A stretch of 64,000 nt of DNA, from the NCBI GenBank assembly GCA_016715195.1, contig JADKBB010000018.1, positions 35,366-99,365 of the forward strand, read 5' to 3'. Each line of letters begins with the position of its first letter. Position 1 is the stretch's first letter. Positions 7,961-16,768 of the stretch are shown here, one piece after another. The notes under the pieces were generated by a model, which did not search any database, had not been told where the DNA came from, and worked only from the letters and a program-made list of their open reading frames with translations. The stretch comes from Candidatus Villigracilis proximus (GTDB taxonomy: Bacteria > Chloroflexota > Anaerolineae > Anaerolineales > Villigracilaceae). Both the position numbers and the translations under genes were made by a program.

Positions 7961-9577
7961 ATGAAACGCCGCTGGCTGCTGGGACTCCTCTCAATTATTA
8001 TTGCCATCTCAGGCACCGCATTCACGCGTAACCCCCAGCCTGTTCCTGAATCCAATCCCCCACCCGGCCCAGACAGAGTCACAACCATTGTTGTGGAATA
8101 CACAGCCTACGAATGGTACATGGCTACCTGGAAGGGACAAAACATAGTCTGCACTGTGATCGTTGATCATGAAGGTCTGCCGCTCCCCGGGGAAGTCTAT
8201 CGAGATTGCGGTGAAATCGTCTACAAAAAATGGATAACACAAAAGCCCTGCGTCTCACAAAAACAGAATACCTGTGACGGATACTACACAGTCTTCGTAG
8301 ACAGCAAACCCATGGAAAAGGAAATATCCATGCTGCTTGCGCCTGCCAGTGTGTGGGTATCTCTCGAAAACTGCGAACCTGTATTAAGCACTTCAACCAA
8401 TATATGTGAAACAACCCCCGCGCTGGTCATCACCGGGCTTGAACCCCTACCCAATGAATCCATCATCCGCATCGAAGGCACATACGACGGCAAATCTTTT
8501 GACTGTGATGGAATTGATACTTGTAAATTCAACATCGACCAAACAGATGAAAACGGCAGCACCGTGGAATTTTGGGCATATTCCAGTTATGGCGATAGCA
8601 GTCTCGTATACAGCGCGCAAGTCCGCGTGCAAAAAATGGATGAGGGCGACCCCGATCAATTGTATTGGTATGTGGATGTGCTCTCTTCACAATGGCAGGG
8701 ACAAAGCGTTGCCACCTGCGCCGATTCATGGAATGTATTTCCGCCTGTTGGCGGCCCGCCCGAGTGGTTGACCACCCCCACACAAAGCGAAGAACTCAGC
8801 AGCGACATTCCCTACACCTACCTCGCCGCAAACCTGATCCTGCAAGGCGAAGTGGATGCCAGTGCCTGCACAGACGGCGGTTTGGATGCTGGCGGTGGTG
8901 TTAATCAATGCGGGCTGGAAGCAGCACGCCCGGCGGTTAAGGAATGGCAAAATCAATTCGATGAATTGATCCTGACCACTGCGCAGGAAACCGGTGTACC
9001 CGCGCGGTTGTTAAAAAATCTCTTCGCAAGAGAAAGCCAGTTTTGGCCGGGCATTTATCAGGCCGGTGGAGACGTGGGACTGGGTCAACTGACAGAGAAT
9101 GGCGCAGATACCACTCTCTTCTGGAACTCCTCTTTCTATAATCAATTCTGTCCGCTTGTTTTAAAAGATGGGGAATGCGGTGCAGGCTATATGCATCTTG
9201 ATGAAGAACAGCAAACCTTATTACGTCATGCGCTGGTGGGCAGTGTAAATGCCACCTGTGAAGATTGTCCGTTGGGATTGGATTTGACTCAGGCAGATTT
9301 TTCAGTAGGCGTATTTGCACACAGCATGATCGCCAACTGCGAGCAGGCCGGGCAGGTGGTTGAAAATTATACGAACAAAACACCGGGTGAAGTGGCTTCA
9401 TTTGAAAACCTGTGGAAGTTCACTCTCGTCAACTACAATGCTGGCGGTGGTTGTCTGGCAGATGCGATCACACCCGCGCTTGAGCAAAACCTCGAACTGA
9501 CTTGGGAAAACATCTCGCCTTTTCTGGCAGGTGCGTGTTCAGGTGCTGTCGATTATGTAAATGATATAAGCAAATAA
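7961..9577 (+). CDS. Secreted protein with C-terminal lytic-transglycosylase-like domain
   Basis: 538 residues. The ATG at 7961 begins a clean signal peptide (MKRRWLLGLLSIIIAISG). A longer reading frame would start inside ccmD and cross the terminator, so it is rejected. The N-terminal 300 residues are an unrecognised cysteine-rich extracellular region with beta-sandwich-like parts. From about residue 325, TAQETGVPARLLKNLFARES followed by GDVGLGQLTENGAD matches the catalytic-Glu and GLGQ pattern of SLT/lysozyme-like domains, suggesting peptidoglycan cleavage. The many cysteines in the C-terminal part are unusual for that family. It is a single-gene unit between two terminators. Confidence 0.7.
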   Translation: MKRRWLLGLLSIIIAISGTAFTRNPQPVPESNPPPGPDRVTTIVVEYTAYEWYMATWKGQNIVCTVIVDHEGLPLPGEVYRDCGEIVYKKWITQKPCVSQKQNTCDGYYTVFVDSKPMEKEISMLLAPASVWVSLENCEPVLSTSTNICETTPALVITGLEPLPNESIIRIEGTYDGKSFDCDGIDTCKFNIDQTDENGSTVEFWAYSSYGDSSLVYSAQVRVQKMDEGDPDQLYWYVDVLSSQWQGQSVATCADSWNVFPPVGGPPEWLTTPTQSEELSSDIPYTYLAANLILQGEVDASACTDGGLDAGGGVNQCGLEAARPAVKEWQNQFDELILTTAQETGVPARLLKNLFARESQFWPGIYQAGGDVGLGQLTENGADTTLFWNSSFYNQFCPLVLKDGECGAGYMHLDEEQQTLLRHALVGSVNATCEDCPLGLDLTQADFSVGVFAHSMIANCEQAGQVVENYTNKTPGEVASFENLWKFTLVNYNAGGGCLADAITPALEQNLELTWENISPFLAGACSGAVDYVNDISK

Positions 9578-9600
9578 ACTATTTTTTGGACGATCTACTT

Positions 9601-9635
9601 TCCCGCAGGAATCTACTTTCCTGCGGGATTTTTTT
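9601..9635 (+). terminator. Rho-independent terminator
   Basis: Eleven-base stem TCCCGCAGGAA (9601-9611) with TTCCTGCGGGA (9618-9628), six-base loop, then a T-tract. Ends the transglycosylase-like gene. Confidence 0.92.
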
Positions 9636-9688
9636 ATTAAGGGAGGATTTCTTCGTTTAAGTAATCAGTTTCCATAAGTAAGTCTAAT

Positions 9689-9712
9689 AAGTGAATATTA
9701 TATAAATCACTT
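9689..9712. promoter_or_regulatory. Dyad around a -10-like sequence upstream of the multiheme gene
   Basis: AAGTGA (9689-9694) and TCACTT (9707-9712) form a palindrome with a 12-base AT-rich centre containing TATTAT. It could be an operator overlapping a promoter. Confidence 0.4.
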
Positions 9713-9738
9713 GTTTGCATAAGGTGAATCAATAATAA

Positions 9739-9756
9739 TTGTGAAAAATAACACAA
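9739..9756 (+). promoter_or_regulatory. CRP/FNR-like box
   Basis: TTGTGA, six bases, ACACAA: a near-perfect dyad of the CRP/FNR superfamily type, 13 bp upstream of the GTG start of the multiheme lipoprotein. Such regulators commonly control respiratory genes. The regulator here is unknown. Confidence 0.45.
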
Positions 9757-9769
9757 CTTGTGAGGCAAA

Positions 9770-11290
9770 GTGAAACTAAAACCTATTGGCTTACTAATTG
9801 CAGGTGCCTGTTTGATCGCAGCTTGTGCGACTGTAAAAGTGGAATCCCCTACAGGGACGGAACCGCCTCTCGCAACAGAAGCAGTTCTCGCGTCGACGCC
9901 TGAAGCGGATAAATGTCTGGCTTGTCATACCGATAAGCAGCGTCTCATTGATACGGCCAAACCCGTGGAGCTTGCAGAAGCAGAATCCAAAGGTGTTGGC
10001 TGAGGGGGCGATGTGGCTCCGTTGGAGCCATGGGAAAAAGTTTTGGTGGATGCGGGGAAGTTCCTGCCAACCGATCACGGACAAATCGCATGTATGGAAT
10101 GTCACAACGGTGTGCAGGCTTCAGAGAAGGAAGCCGCGCATGTGGGATTGATCGCCAGCCCAAGTTCGGAACCTGAAAAATATTGCGGCGGTGAATGTCA
10201 TAGTGAACAAGTTGCCACATATCCATTTGCGCTTCATTCCACCCAGCAGGGATATTGGACTGCGCTTGAAGCGCGCGGGGGGAGTCACCCTGCGTTGGAC
10301 GAGATGTTCGGGAACCATTGCGCCACCTGTCATACGACATGCGGTGAGTGTCATGTAAGTCAGCCGAAGAATGTGGGCGGCGGCCTCTTTACCGGCCATG
10401 TTTTTGAAACGACTCCGCCCATGACGCGTTCCTGCACGGCTTGCCATGGCAGCCGCGTGGGCAATGAATTTCTTGGTAAGAACGAGGGGATTCCAGGTGA
10501 TGTGCATTTCCGTGAGGCACGTATGAACTGCGTGAAATGTCACGAGGGTGAAGATATGCATGGCACAGCAACGGATGCCATGACTGCTGAAGTAAATCGT
10601 TTTGCAGGGACGGAATCTCCCAAGTGCGTAGACTGTCACGAAGAGGCCGCGCCAAATGGGGATAACAATCCGATGCATCAGGTACATGGCGATACGCTTT
10701 CGTGTCAGGTTTGTCACTCGGTGACATATACCAGTTGTGATGGATGTCATGTGGCGGTGAGCGAGACCAGCGGGAATCCATTCTTTGAGACCGATGCAAC
10801 GTATCAAACTTTCCTGATCGGACGTAATCCCATTCAATCTGAAGAACGGCCCTATGCCTTTGTGCCGGTACGCCATACTCCTGTCACAGCGGATGCCTAT
10901 GAATATTATGGTGAAAACCTGCTGCCGAATTTCAACGCAGCGCCAACCTGGGTCTATTCCACACCGCACAATATCCAAAAAAATACAGCACAAAATATTT
11001 CCTGCGAAACATGTCATAACGGCGATGCGAGCATCTTCCTTACCGCAGATAAAGTGAGACCGGAGGAAATGGAAGCCAATCTTTCTGTGATCGTTGAGTC
11101 TCTACCGCCAATGCTGACACTGGAACAGACGCTTAACGCGCCGACCACGCCTGCGAGTCATTTGGAACATGCCTCAAATTCATGCACAGCCTGTCACACG
11201 AAAGGTATTCGCAATGCGCCTGTCAGTCCCGAAGACCACGTAATTTATAAGGACAGAAATTGCTCTGGTTGCCACAAGTTGCAAAAGTAA
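9770..11290 (+). CDS. Multiheme c-type cytochrome lipoprotein with in-frame UGA (candidate selenocysteine at residue 78)
   Basis: Extracytoplasmic electron-transfer protein of 506 residues if UGA is read through. The GTG start at 9770 follows GAGG. Lipobox LIAAC with Cys19. Thirteen heme-binding motifs are visible: one CLACH before the UGA, then CMECH, CGGECH (three-residue spacing), CATCH, CGECH, CTACH, CVKCH, CVDCH, CQVCH, CDGCH, CETCH, CTACH and CSGCH. The TGA at 10001-10003 is in frame: both sides are the same reading frame, the downstream part lacks any signal peptide or ribosome site of its own, and the upstream part would be a one-heme stub. The local peptide reads GVG-U-GGDVAP. A hairpin with SECIS geometry follows. 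Alternatives are a nonsense mutation or base error replacing Trp, Arg, Gly or Cys. All other damage in this window is by indels, which favours recoding. Next gene is a rhodanese lipoprotein 33 bp away. Confidence 0.75.
10001..10032 (+). promoter_or_regulatory. In-frame UGA plus bacterial SECIS-like hairpin
   Basis: TGA (10001-10003), ten bases, then arms TGGCTCC (10014-10020) and GGAGCCA (10024-10030) with a GTT loop. Two further G-U pairs can extend the base of the stem. The apical loop begins 17 bases after the UGA and its first base is G, which fits the published bacterial SECIS rules (loop 16-37 bases from UGA, a G in the first two loop bases). Confidence 0.6.
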
Positions 11291-11323
11291 CTTGATAAAG
11301 AAAAAATATTAAGGAGAAGCACC

Positions 11324-13036
11324 ATGTCTAAAAAAATGCAAGTATGGTTCGGATTGCTCATAGTTTTCAGTATGATCCTGAGCGCCTGTGCGCCTGCCGC
11401 AACACCTGCCGCGGAAGCCACTGAAGTTGCCGCTGTAGTCACTGAAGCCCCAGTTGTAGAAGTCGGCCCGGATGCACAAGCGCTGTTTACCGCCCTCATA
11501 GCCGACCTGCCCGCTGATAAAGGATACGGTTCTGTCAAAGCCTCTGCGCTCAGCGAAGAAATGGTTGACAAAGCCCCCTTCATTCTTGATGTACGCGAAA
11601 CCGCTGAAGTGGAAGAGGGTGGCTTCATCGAAGGCTCGATCAATATTCCGGTACGCGAAGTACTCGCCAATCTCGATAAACTTCCAGGCCTTGATGAACC
11701 CATCGTAGTCACATGCGCTTCCGGACATCGCGGCGGCATGACCATGGCTGCCCTCAAAATGCTGGGATATACCAATGTCCGCAATCTCAATGGCGGCCTA
11801 AATGCGTGGAAAAAAGCCGAACTCCCTGTAGTCACCGGCTCCATGCCCGCAGCCCCAACAGCCATCAGCACAGCCATCATTGAAGATCAGGCTTTGTACG
11901 ACATGCTTAATGGCTTCCTCTCGACCTTGCCCGAAGGATTCTACGCTGTAAAATCTGACAAGCTCGCCGAAGAACTGGCAGGCAGCACTCTGCCGACCAT
12001 CATTGATGTGCGCAGTCAGGCTGAATGGAACAAAGACGGTTACATCGAAGGCTCGATCAACGTCCCCTTCAGCGACCTATTTACCAATCTGGATCAGATC
12101 CCCGCTGACAAAGATGCCCGCATCGTAGTGCTATGCGCCTCCGGTCATCGCGGCGGAATCACCATGATGGCACTGCGCTTGATGGGCTATACAAATGTCA
12201 TCAATCTTAATGGCGGTCTGAACGGTTGGAAAGCCGCCAGTATGCCTGTGGTTGGTTATGTAGATTGGGCAGCCGTTTGGAGTGAATACCTCACCAATAT
12301 GCCCGAAGGCTACTACACCATCAAAGCGCCAGACCTTAACATCGCCCTCACTGAAAACGCCCCCTTCCTGCTTGACGTGCGCGAAGCCGCTGAAATTGAA
12401 AAAGACGGCTACATCGCCGGCGCAGTCAACATCCCGGTACGCGAAGTTCTCGCCAATCTCGATAAACTCCCCGCACAGGATCAGCCCATCGTCATCTACT
12501 GTGCATCCGGCGCTCGCGGCGCCCTCACAATGGCATCCCTGCAATTCCTGGGCTACACAGATGTAAAAAACCTCGCAGGCGGACTTGCTGGATGGAAGAA
12601 AGCTGAACTCGCAGTTGAGACTGGCGCACCTGCCGCACCGGTAGCTGGTACTGCACCCGAAGTAGACGCCACCCGTTTAGCGAATCTCACTACCTTCTTC
12701 ACAGACATGCCTGAAGGTTTCTACACCGTCAAATCCGCCGACTTAAACGTGGAATTGACCAGCACCCCCGCCCCATTCATCTTTGACGTACGCACCGCAG
12801 ACGAATTCGGAACTGGCTACATCGAAGGCGCGATCAACATCACCATCAACGATGTCCCCGCTAACCTCGCCAGCCTGCCCGCCGACAAAGCTGCGCCGAT
12901 CGTAGCGCTGTGTCAATCAGGTCATCGCGGCGCTTTGGTCATGATGTACCTGCGCATGACCGGTTATACCAATGTCCGCAATCTTGCGGGCGGCATGAAT
13001 GCCTGGGTAGCCGCTGAACTCCCCGTAGTGAAATAA
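11324..13036 (+). CDS. Lipoprotein with four tandem rhodanese domains
   Basis: 570 residues. Signal peptide and lipobox (ILSAC, Cys about 22), then four rhodanese modules of about 130 residues, each preceded by a helical segment. Active-site loops are CASGHRGG, CASGHRGG, CASGARGA and CQSGHRGA, so all four keep the catalytic cysteine. Domains carry the usual LDVRE/IDVRS entry motif and a NLNGGLNAWK-type end. Likely extracytoplasmic sulfane-sulfur (or selenium) transfer, or persulfide binding. A strong Shine-Dalgarno (AAGGAG) precedes the ATG and the gene lies 33 bp after the multiheme lipoprotein, so the two are probably co-transcribed and work together. Substrate is unknown. Confidence 0.88.
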   Translation: MSKKMQVWFGLLIVFSMILSACAPAATPAAEATEVAAVVTEAPVVEVGPDAQALFTALIADLPADKGYGSVKASALSEEMVDKAPFILDVRETAEVEEGGFIEGSINIPVREVLANLDKLPGLDEPIVVTCASGHRGGMTMAALKMLGYTNVRNLNGGLNAWKKAELPVVTGSMPAAPTAISTAIIEDQALYDMLNGFLSTLPEGFYAVKSDKLAEELAGSTLPTIIDVRSQAEWNKDGYIEGSINVPFSDLFTNLDQIPADKDARIVVLCASGHRGGITMMALRLMGYTNVINLNGGLNGWKAASMPVVGYVDWAAVWSEYLTNMPEGYYTIKAPDLNIALTENAPFLLDVREAAEIEKDGYIAGAVNIPVREVLANLDKLPAQDQPIVIYCASGARGALTMASLQFLGYTDVKNLAGGLAGWKKAELAVETGAPAAPVAGTAPEVDATRLANLTTFFTDMPEGFYTVKSADLNVELTSTPAPFIFDVRTADEFGTGYIEGAINITINDVPANLASLPADKAAPIVALCQSGHRGALVMMYLRMTGYTNVRNLAGGMNAWVAAELPVVK

Positions 13037-13054
13037 CATACCCCTTACACCAAA

Positions 13055-13087
13055 CAGCCCGCGGGGAAACTCGCGGGCTGTTTTTTT
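13055..13087 (+). terminator. Rho-independent terminator
   Basis: Nine-base stem CAGCCCGCG (13055-13063) with CGCGGGCTG (13072-13080), eight-base loop, seven T residues. Ends the cytochrome-rhodanese unit. Confidence 0.95.
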
Positions 13088-13206
13088 CCGGGGGATTTAC
13101 CCAGAAATACACATACAACTATTGACAATTCTCACTGGCAATAACCATGACAAACGCTTATTATTGTGATAAACAAGCATCAGAGTTACTTATCAGGGAG
13201 AAGAAA

Positions 13207-14154
13207 ATGGTTGAGTTATCCACCTTGCGTGTGTTCCTTGTCGCCGCAGAAGAGAAAAATTTTAGTCAGGCGGCGCGCCGATTGAATATGTCACAATCGG
13301 CTGTCAGTCAAAATATTCAATCAATGGAACAGGTATATAACGTGGAGTTGTTCCAAAGACATGGCCGTTCAGTAATTCTGAGCGAAATCGGAGAAGCCCT
13401 GCTTCCCATGGCGCGTGATGTACTGCGCGCAGCCCGTCTGATGGAAGACAGTGTACGGGATGTAAAGAATGAGATCGGCGGAGAATTGCTGATCGGCTGT
13501 TCCACATCTGCCGGAAAATACCTGATGCCAGCGCTGCTCTCCATGTTCCAATTGGAATATCCTGCTGTTCATCCACGAGTAAAAGTAATGGGACGGGAAG
13601 GCGTTTATGACCGCCTGTACAATCAAGTAATTCCTTTTGGCGTTTCAAGCAAACACTTCGATCACCGTGACCTTGAATGTATGCCTCTTTTTGAAGACCG
13701 AATCTTTTTGATCGTTCCCATTAATCACCCCTGGGCCGCATACGGCCAAGCCCTGCCCGATGACCTGCTCGATCAAAAGATCATCATGCGTGAAGAGCTT
13801 TCGGGCACATGCGAAACAGTGATGCAGGGACTCAAATCCTACGGGATCACACCTGACATGCTCAATGTAACCATGGAACTCGGCAACCCCGAAGCGATTG
13901 AAATGGCCGTCGAGCGCGGTGTGGGAATGGCCTTCGTCTCCGAAATGGTTGCAGCACGCGGACTGGCATTTGGCCGCATTAAAAAAGTTGAATTGCAGGG
14001 ACTGGACCTGCACCGCACCGTACACATGGCGCGTCACGTTCATTATCCATTTACGCGTGCCCAAAACCTGTTTTGGGATTTCGCAAAAGCCCAGCACGAC
14101 AAACTAAATACAGAGATTTGGGACAGCCTGGTGAATTTTTCTACAATCTCTTGA
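13207..14154 (+). CDS. LysR-family transcriptional regulator (CysB/CysL/CbbR-like)
   Basis: 315 residues. The start at ATG 13207 (MVELSTLRVFL) follows AGGGAGAAG and fits the family. An upstream in-frame ATG at 13147 would add 20 residues unlike LysR proteins. N-terminal winged helix-turn-helix with the diagnostic KNFSQAARRLNMSQSAVSQ segment, then a periplasmic-binding-like effector domain (GELLIGCSTSAGKYLMPALL). It stands alone between the rhodanese terminator and the Fe-S oxidoreductase on the same strand, so either neighbour could be its target. The effector is unknown. Confidence 0.9.
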   Translation: MVELSTLRVFLVAAEEKNFSQAARRLNMSQSAVSQNIQSMEQVYNVELFQRHGRSVILSEIGEALLPMARDVLRAARLMEDSVRDVKNEIGGELLIGCSTSAGKYLMPALLSMFQLEYPAVHPRVKVMGREGVYDRLYNQVIPFGVSSKHFDHRDLECMPLFEDRIFLIVPINHPWAAYGQALPDDLLDQKIIMREELSGTCETVMQGLKSYGITPDMLNVTMELGNPEAIEMAVERGVGMAFVSEMVAARGLAFGRIKKVELQGLDLHRTVHMARHVHYPFTRAQNLFWDFAKAQHDKLNTEIWDSLVNFSTIS

Positions 14155-14241
14155 GTTGTGCTAAACTAGGCACACGATGTCATTGTCAATATTCTTCATC
14201 CCCTCGAAGATAGCAATGACATATTGATTCCAGGAGGCCCC

Positions 14242-16227
14242 ATGCTTTCACTCATTGAAAAGATCCTCTTTGTCGTTGCAACGCTTGTCTCTCTTTATTT
14301 TACATATCGCGGCGTGGCAAGGATCATGCAGCATATCGGCAGCGGACAGGGCAAAATTGACTGGTCACTCGCTATCAAACGGATTGGCGATCTCATTGTT
14401 AAAGTGGGATTGTTCCAACCCGTTTTTCGTTTCAGATTAGGACCCAGCATTTTGCATGGACTCATCGGCTGGGGCTTTCTCTCGTTTCTGCTGATCAATC
14501 TCGCGGATCTGATCTACGCCTTTACAGGATTCAAACTCCTTGAGCATACCGGCCTGTTTGGAGATGCCTACCGCCTGCTCGCGGACATTGCCAATGTCGC
14601 CATCATCGTTGGTATTTTGGCGATGGCATTTCGCCGCTTCATCCTGCGGCCCGCGACTCTGACCACACGTGAGACGACTCTGCTTAATCCGCAGGCGCGT
14701 TTCGGTATTCTGCGCGACTCTGCAATTGTTGCCACATTCATCTTTATTCACAATGCGATGCGCTTTTTGGGAGAATCCTTCAGCGTGGCATTGGCAGGTG
14801 AAGCTGACAGATGGCAACCCACTATTTCGGCAGTGGCAGGCTTATGGTCCGGTGTGGATGCGCGTGCGCTGGTAGCGGGGGAACATGTTGCGTTCTGGTT
14901 GTCGATCGGGGCAGTCGTCGCATTCCTTCCGTATTTCCCATATTCAAAACATATTCATCTTTTCTTTGCGCCGTTGAATTTTGCATTGAAGCCTGAAAGA
15001 AAATCAATTGGCGAATTAAGTTACATCAATCTTGACGATCAAAGCATTGAACAATTTGGCGCGGCAAAAATGAAAGACCTCGGCTGGGAGCAGATCATGG
15101 ACAGTTACGCCTGTATCATGTGCTTCCGCTGTCAGGAAGTTTGCCCCGCGTATAACACCGGAAAATTATTATCACCCGCCGCATTGGAAATTAACAAACG
15201 CTATCACTTCAACAGCGGCGGCACGACCGATGTGGCGATGACAGAATTAATTTCTGAAGAAGCAGTTTGGGCCTGCACAAGCTGCGGCGCCTGCGTGGAT
15301 ATTTGCCCCGTGGGCAATGAACCGATGCGCGACATTTTAGACATCCGCAGAAATCTTTCGATGATGGAAAGCGCATTCCCCAAGCAATTGGAAACCGCGT
15401 TCAAAGGCATGGAACGCAATCAGAACCCGTGGAATGTTTCGCAAGCGGACAGAATGAAATGGGCTGATGGCATGAGCGTGCCAACCATTGAACAAAATGC
15501 TGAACCTGAAATTTTATGGTGGGTTGGCTGCGCGCCCGCTACTGATACACGCGCACAAAAAACAGCGCAAGCCTTTGCAAAAATTTTGAACGCGGCAGGA
15601 GTTAATTACGCTGTGCTTGGCAAGAATGAATCCTGCACAGGTGACTCAGCAAGACGCGCCGGCCGTGAAGATATTTTCTTTGGCCTCGCTTCACAGAATG
15701 TGGAAATCTTGAATGAAGTTGCGCCAAAACGAATCGTGACAACCTGTCCGCATTGTTTGCATACGATCAAGAATGAATATCCTGCCTTCGGCGGAAATTA
15801 TCAGGTCATTCATCACACCCAATTAATTAATGAATTGGTTGGTGCGGGAAAGATCTCGATGAATCTTGAAGGCGACAAGATGAAAGTTACTTTCCATGAC
15901 CCATGTTATCTGGGACGTCACAATAAGATCACAGACGCACCGCGTACAACATTGGATAGTGCCGGTGTGACAACTATTGAAATGCCGCGCAACGGAGCCA
16001 AGTCCTTCTGCTGCGGCGCAGGCGGCTCACAAATGTGGAAGGAAGAAGAGAATGGGACGGCGCGAGTAAATGCCACCCGCTTTGAAGAAGCCAAATCCAC
16101 CGGCGCGGATACGGTTGCGGTGGGCTGTCCATTCTGCATGACCATGATGAGCGACGCGTCCAAAGCCGATGGCGGAAGTATTCAAGTGAAGGACGTGGCC
16201 GAGATCGTGGCGGAGAGAATGAAATAA
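14242..16227 (+). CDS. Membrane-bound Fe-S oxidoreductase with NarI-like and CCG domains (EMO/HdrD-like)
   Basis: 661 residues. Start ATG 14242 follows AGGAGG at 14232-14237 (short spacing). The N-terminal 260 residues form several transmembrane helices with histidines, resembling the heme b-binding gamma subunit of nitrate reductase. Two 4Fe-4S clusters follow (CIMCFRCQEVCP and CTSCGACVDICP), then two cysteine-rich CCG-type domains (CPHCLHT region, HDPCYLGRH, CCGAGGSQMW). This order is that of the ETF:(methyl)menaquinone oxidoreductase family and of HdrD/GlpC/LutA relatives. It probably passes electrons from a soluble flavoprotein to the quinone pool. No etfAB is in the window, so the donor is open. 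Confidence 0.85.
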   Translation: MLSLIEKILFVVATLVSLYFTYRGVARIMQHIGSGQGKIDWSLAIKRIGDLIVKVGLFQPVFRFRLGPSILHGLIGWGFLSFLLINLADLIYAFTGFKLLEHTGLFGDAYRLLADIANVAIIVGILAMAFRRFILRPATLTTRETTLLNPQARFGILRDSAIVATFIFIHNAMRFLGESFSVALAGEADRWQPTISAVAGLWSGVDARALVAGEHVAFWLSIGAVVAFLPYFPYSKHIHLFFAPLNFALKPERKSIGELSYINLDDQSIEQFGAAKMKDLGWEQIMDSYACIMCFRCQEVCPAYNTGKLLSPAALEINKRYHFNSGGTTDVAMTELISEEAVWACTSCGACVDICPVGNEPMRDILDIRRNLSMMESAFPKQLETAFKGMERNQNPWNVSQADRMKWADGMSVPTIEQNAEPEILWWVGCAPATDTRAQKTAQAFAKILNAAGVNYAVLGKNESCTGDSARRAGREDIFFGLASQNVEILNEVAPKRIVTTCPHCLHTIKNEYPAFGGNYQVIHHTQLINELVGAGKISMNLEGDKMKVTFHDPCYLGRHNKITDAPRTTLDSAGVTTIEMPRNGAKSFCCGAGGSQMWKEEENGTARVNATRFEEAKSTGADTVAVGCPFCMTMMSDASKADGGSIQVKDVAEIVAERMK

Positions 16228-16248
16228 TTTTAGAAAAAGGGATGCGTC

Positions 16249-16254
16249 TATAAT
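16249..16254 (+). promoter_or_regulatory. -10 box within a hairpin upstream of the small STAS-like gene
   Basis: TATAAT lies in the loop of an imperfect stem (AAAAAGG-GATG with CATCTCCTTTTT) that could terminate the upstream gene. The arrangement repeats the one at 7924-7958. Confidence 0.5.
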
Positions 16255-16288
16255 CACATCTCCTTTTTATTCCCAAACTTCGGAGCAG

Positions 16289-16651
16289 ATGATGAAACTC
16301 ATCGAGGGACGAAATGAATATTTATATGTTGAATACTCAGAGCCATATCAGTTCAATAAACTTGTTGAGCTAATGTACGAAGTAATCACCATATGTGAGA
16401 CCGAAAGTTATCAGAAATTTCTCGTGAACATCAGCAATATGACAGGCAAAGTACGCCAGATTGACCGTTTCGAACTCGCGATGAAAGGGGTATCTCTCTT
16501 TCAATATAAGGGAAAATATGCGATCGTCTATTGCAAGGAAGAGATCAACAGCTTTGCTGAAACCGTAGGTGTCAACCGCGGATTAAATGCCCGAATTTTT
16601 GACGACATGAACGAAGCAATTTCATGGTTAGGAATTGAAAGTAATCAGTGA
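16289..16651 (+). CDS. Small STAS/SpoIIAA-like protein
   Basis: 120 residues, no signal peptide or membrane segment. Alternating strands and helices (YLYVEYSEPYQFNKLVELMYEV, KFLVNISNMTG, KYAIVYCKEE, ARIFDDMNEAISWLG) fit the STAS/SpoIIAA-like fold seen in many small bacterial proteins, but no catalytic or phosphorylatable serine can be asserted. Two start ATGs are adjacent (16289, 16292). Monocistronic: own -10 box upstream, terminator immediately after. Confidence 0.6.
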   Translation: MMKLIEGRNEYLYVEYSEPYQFNKLVELMYEVITICETESYQKFLVNISNMTGKVRQIDRFELAMKGVSLFQYKGKYAIVYCKEEINSFAETVGVNRGLNARIFDDMNEAISWLGIESNQ

Positions 16652-16654
16652 TCA

Positions 16655-16684
16655 AAAGGCGGACAGAAATGTCCGCCTTTTTTC
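16655..16684 (+). terminator. Rho-independent terminator
   Basis: Eleven-base stem AAAGGCGGACA (16655-16665) with TGTCCGCCTTT (16670-16680), GAAA tetraloop, T-tract. Confidence 0.95.
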
Positions 16685-16768
16685 ATCCTTCCTAATTCAC
16701 GCAAAGCGTTCATCCTTTGTCTTTGTTATAATCTCCCCTAAGATTATCCAATTCAGGAGAGAGAGTAC

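Noticed and set aside
10001..10003. Two separate genes split at the TGA
   Set aside because: The downstream part has no signal peptide or ribosome site, and the reading frame is the same on both sides.
10121..11017. 298-residue minus-strand open frame
   Set aside because: Shadow of the multiheme gene; cysteine codons read backwards, no family features.
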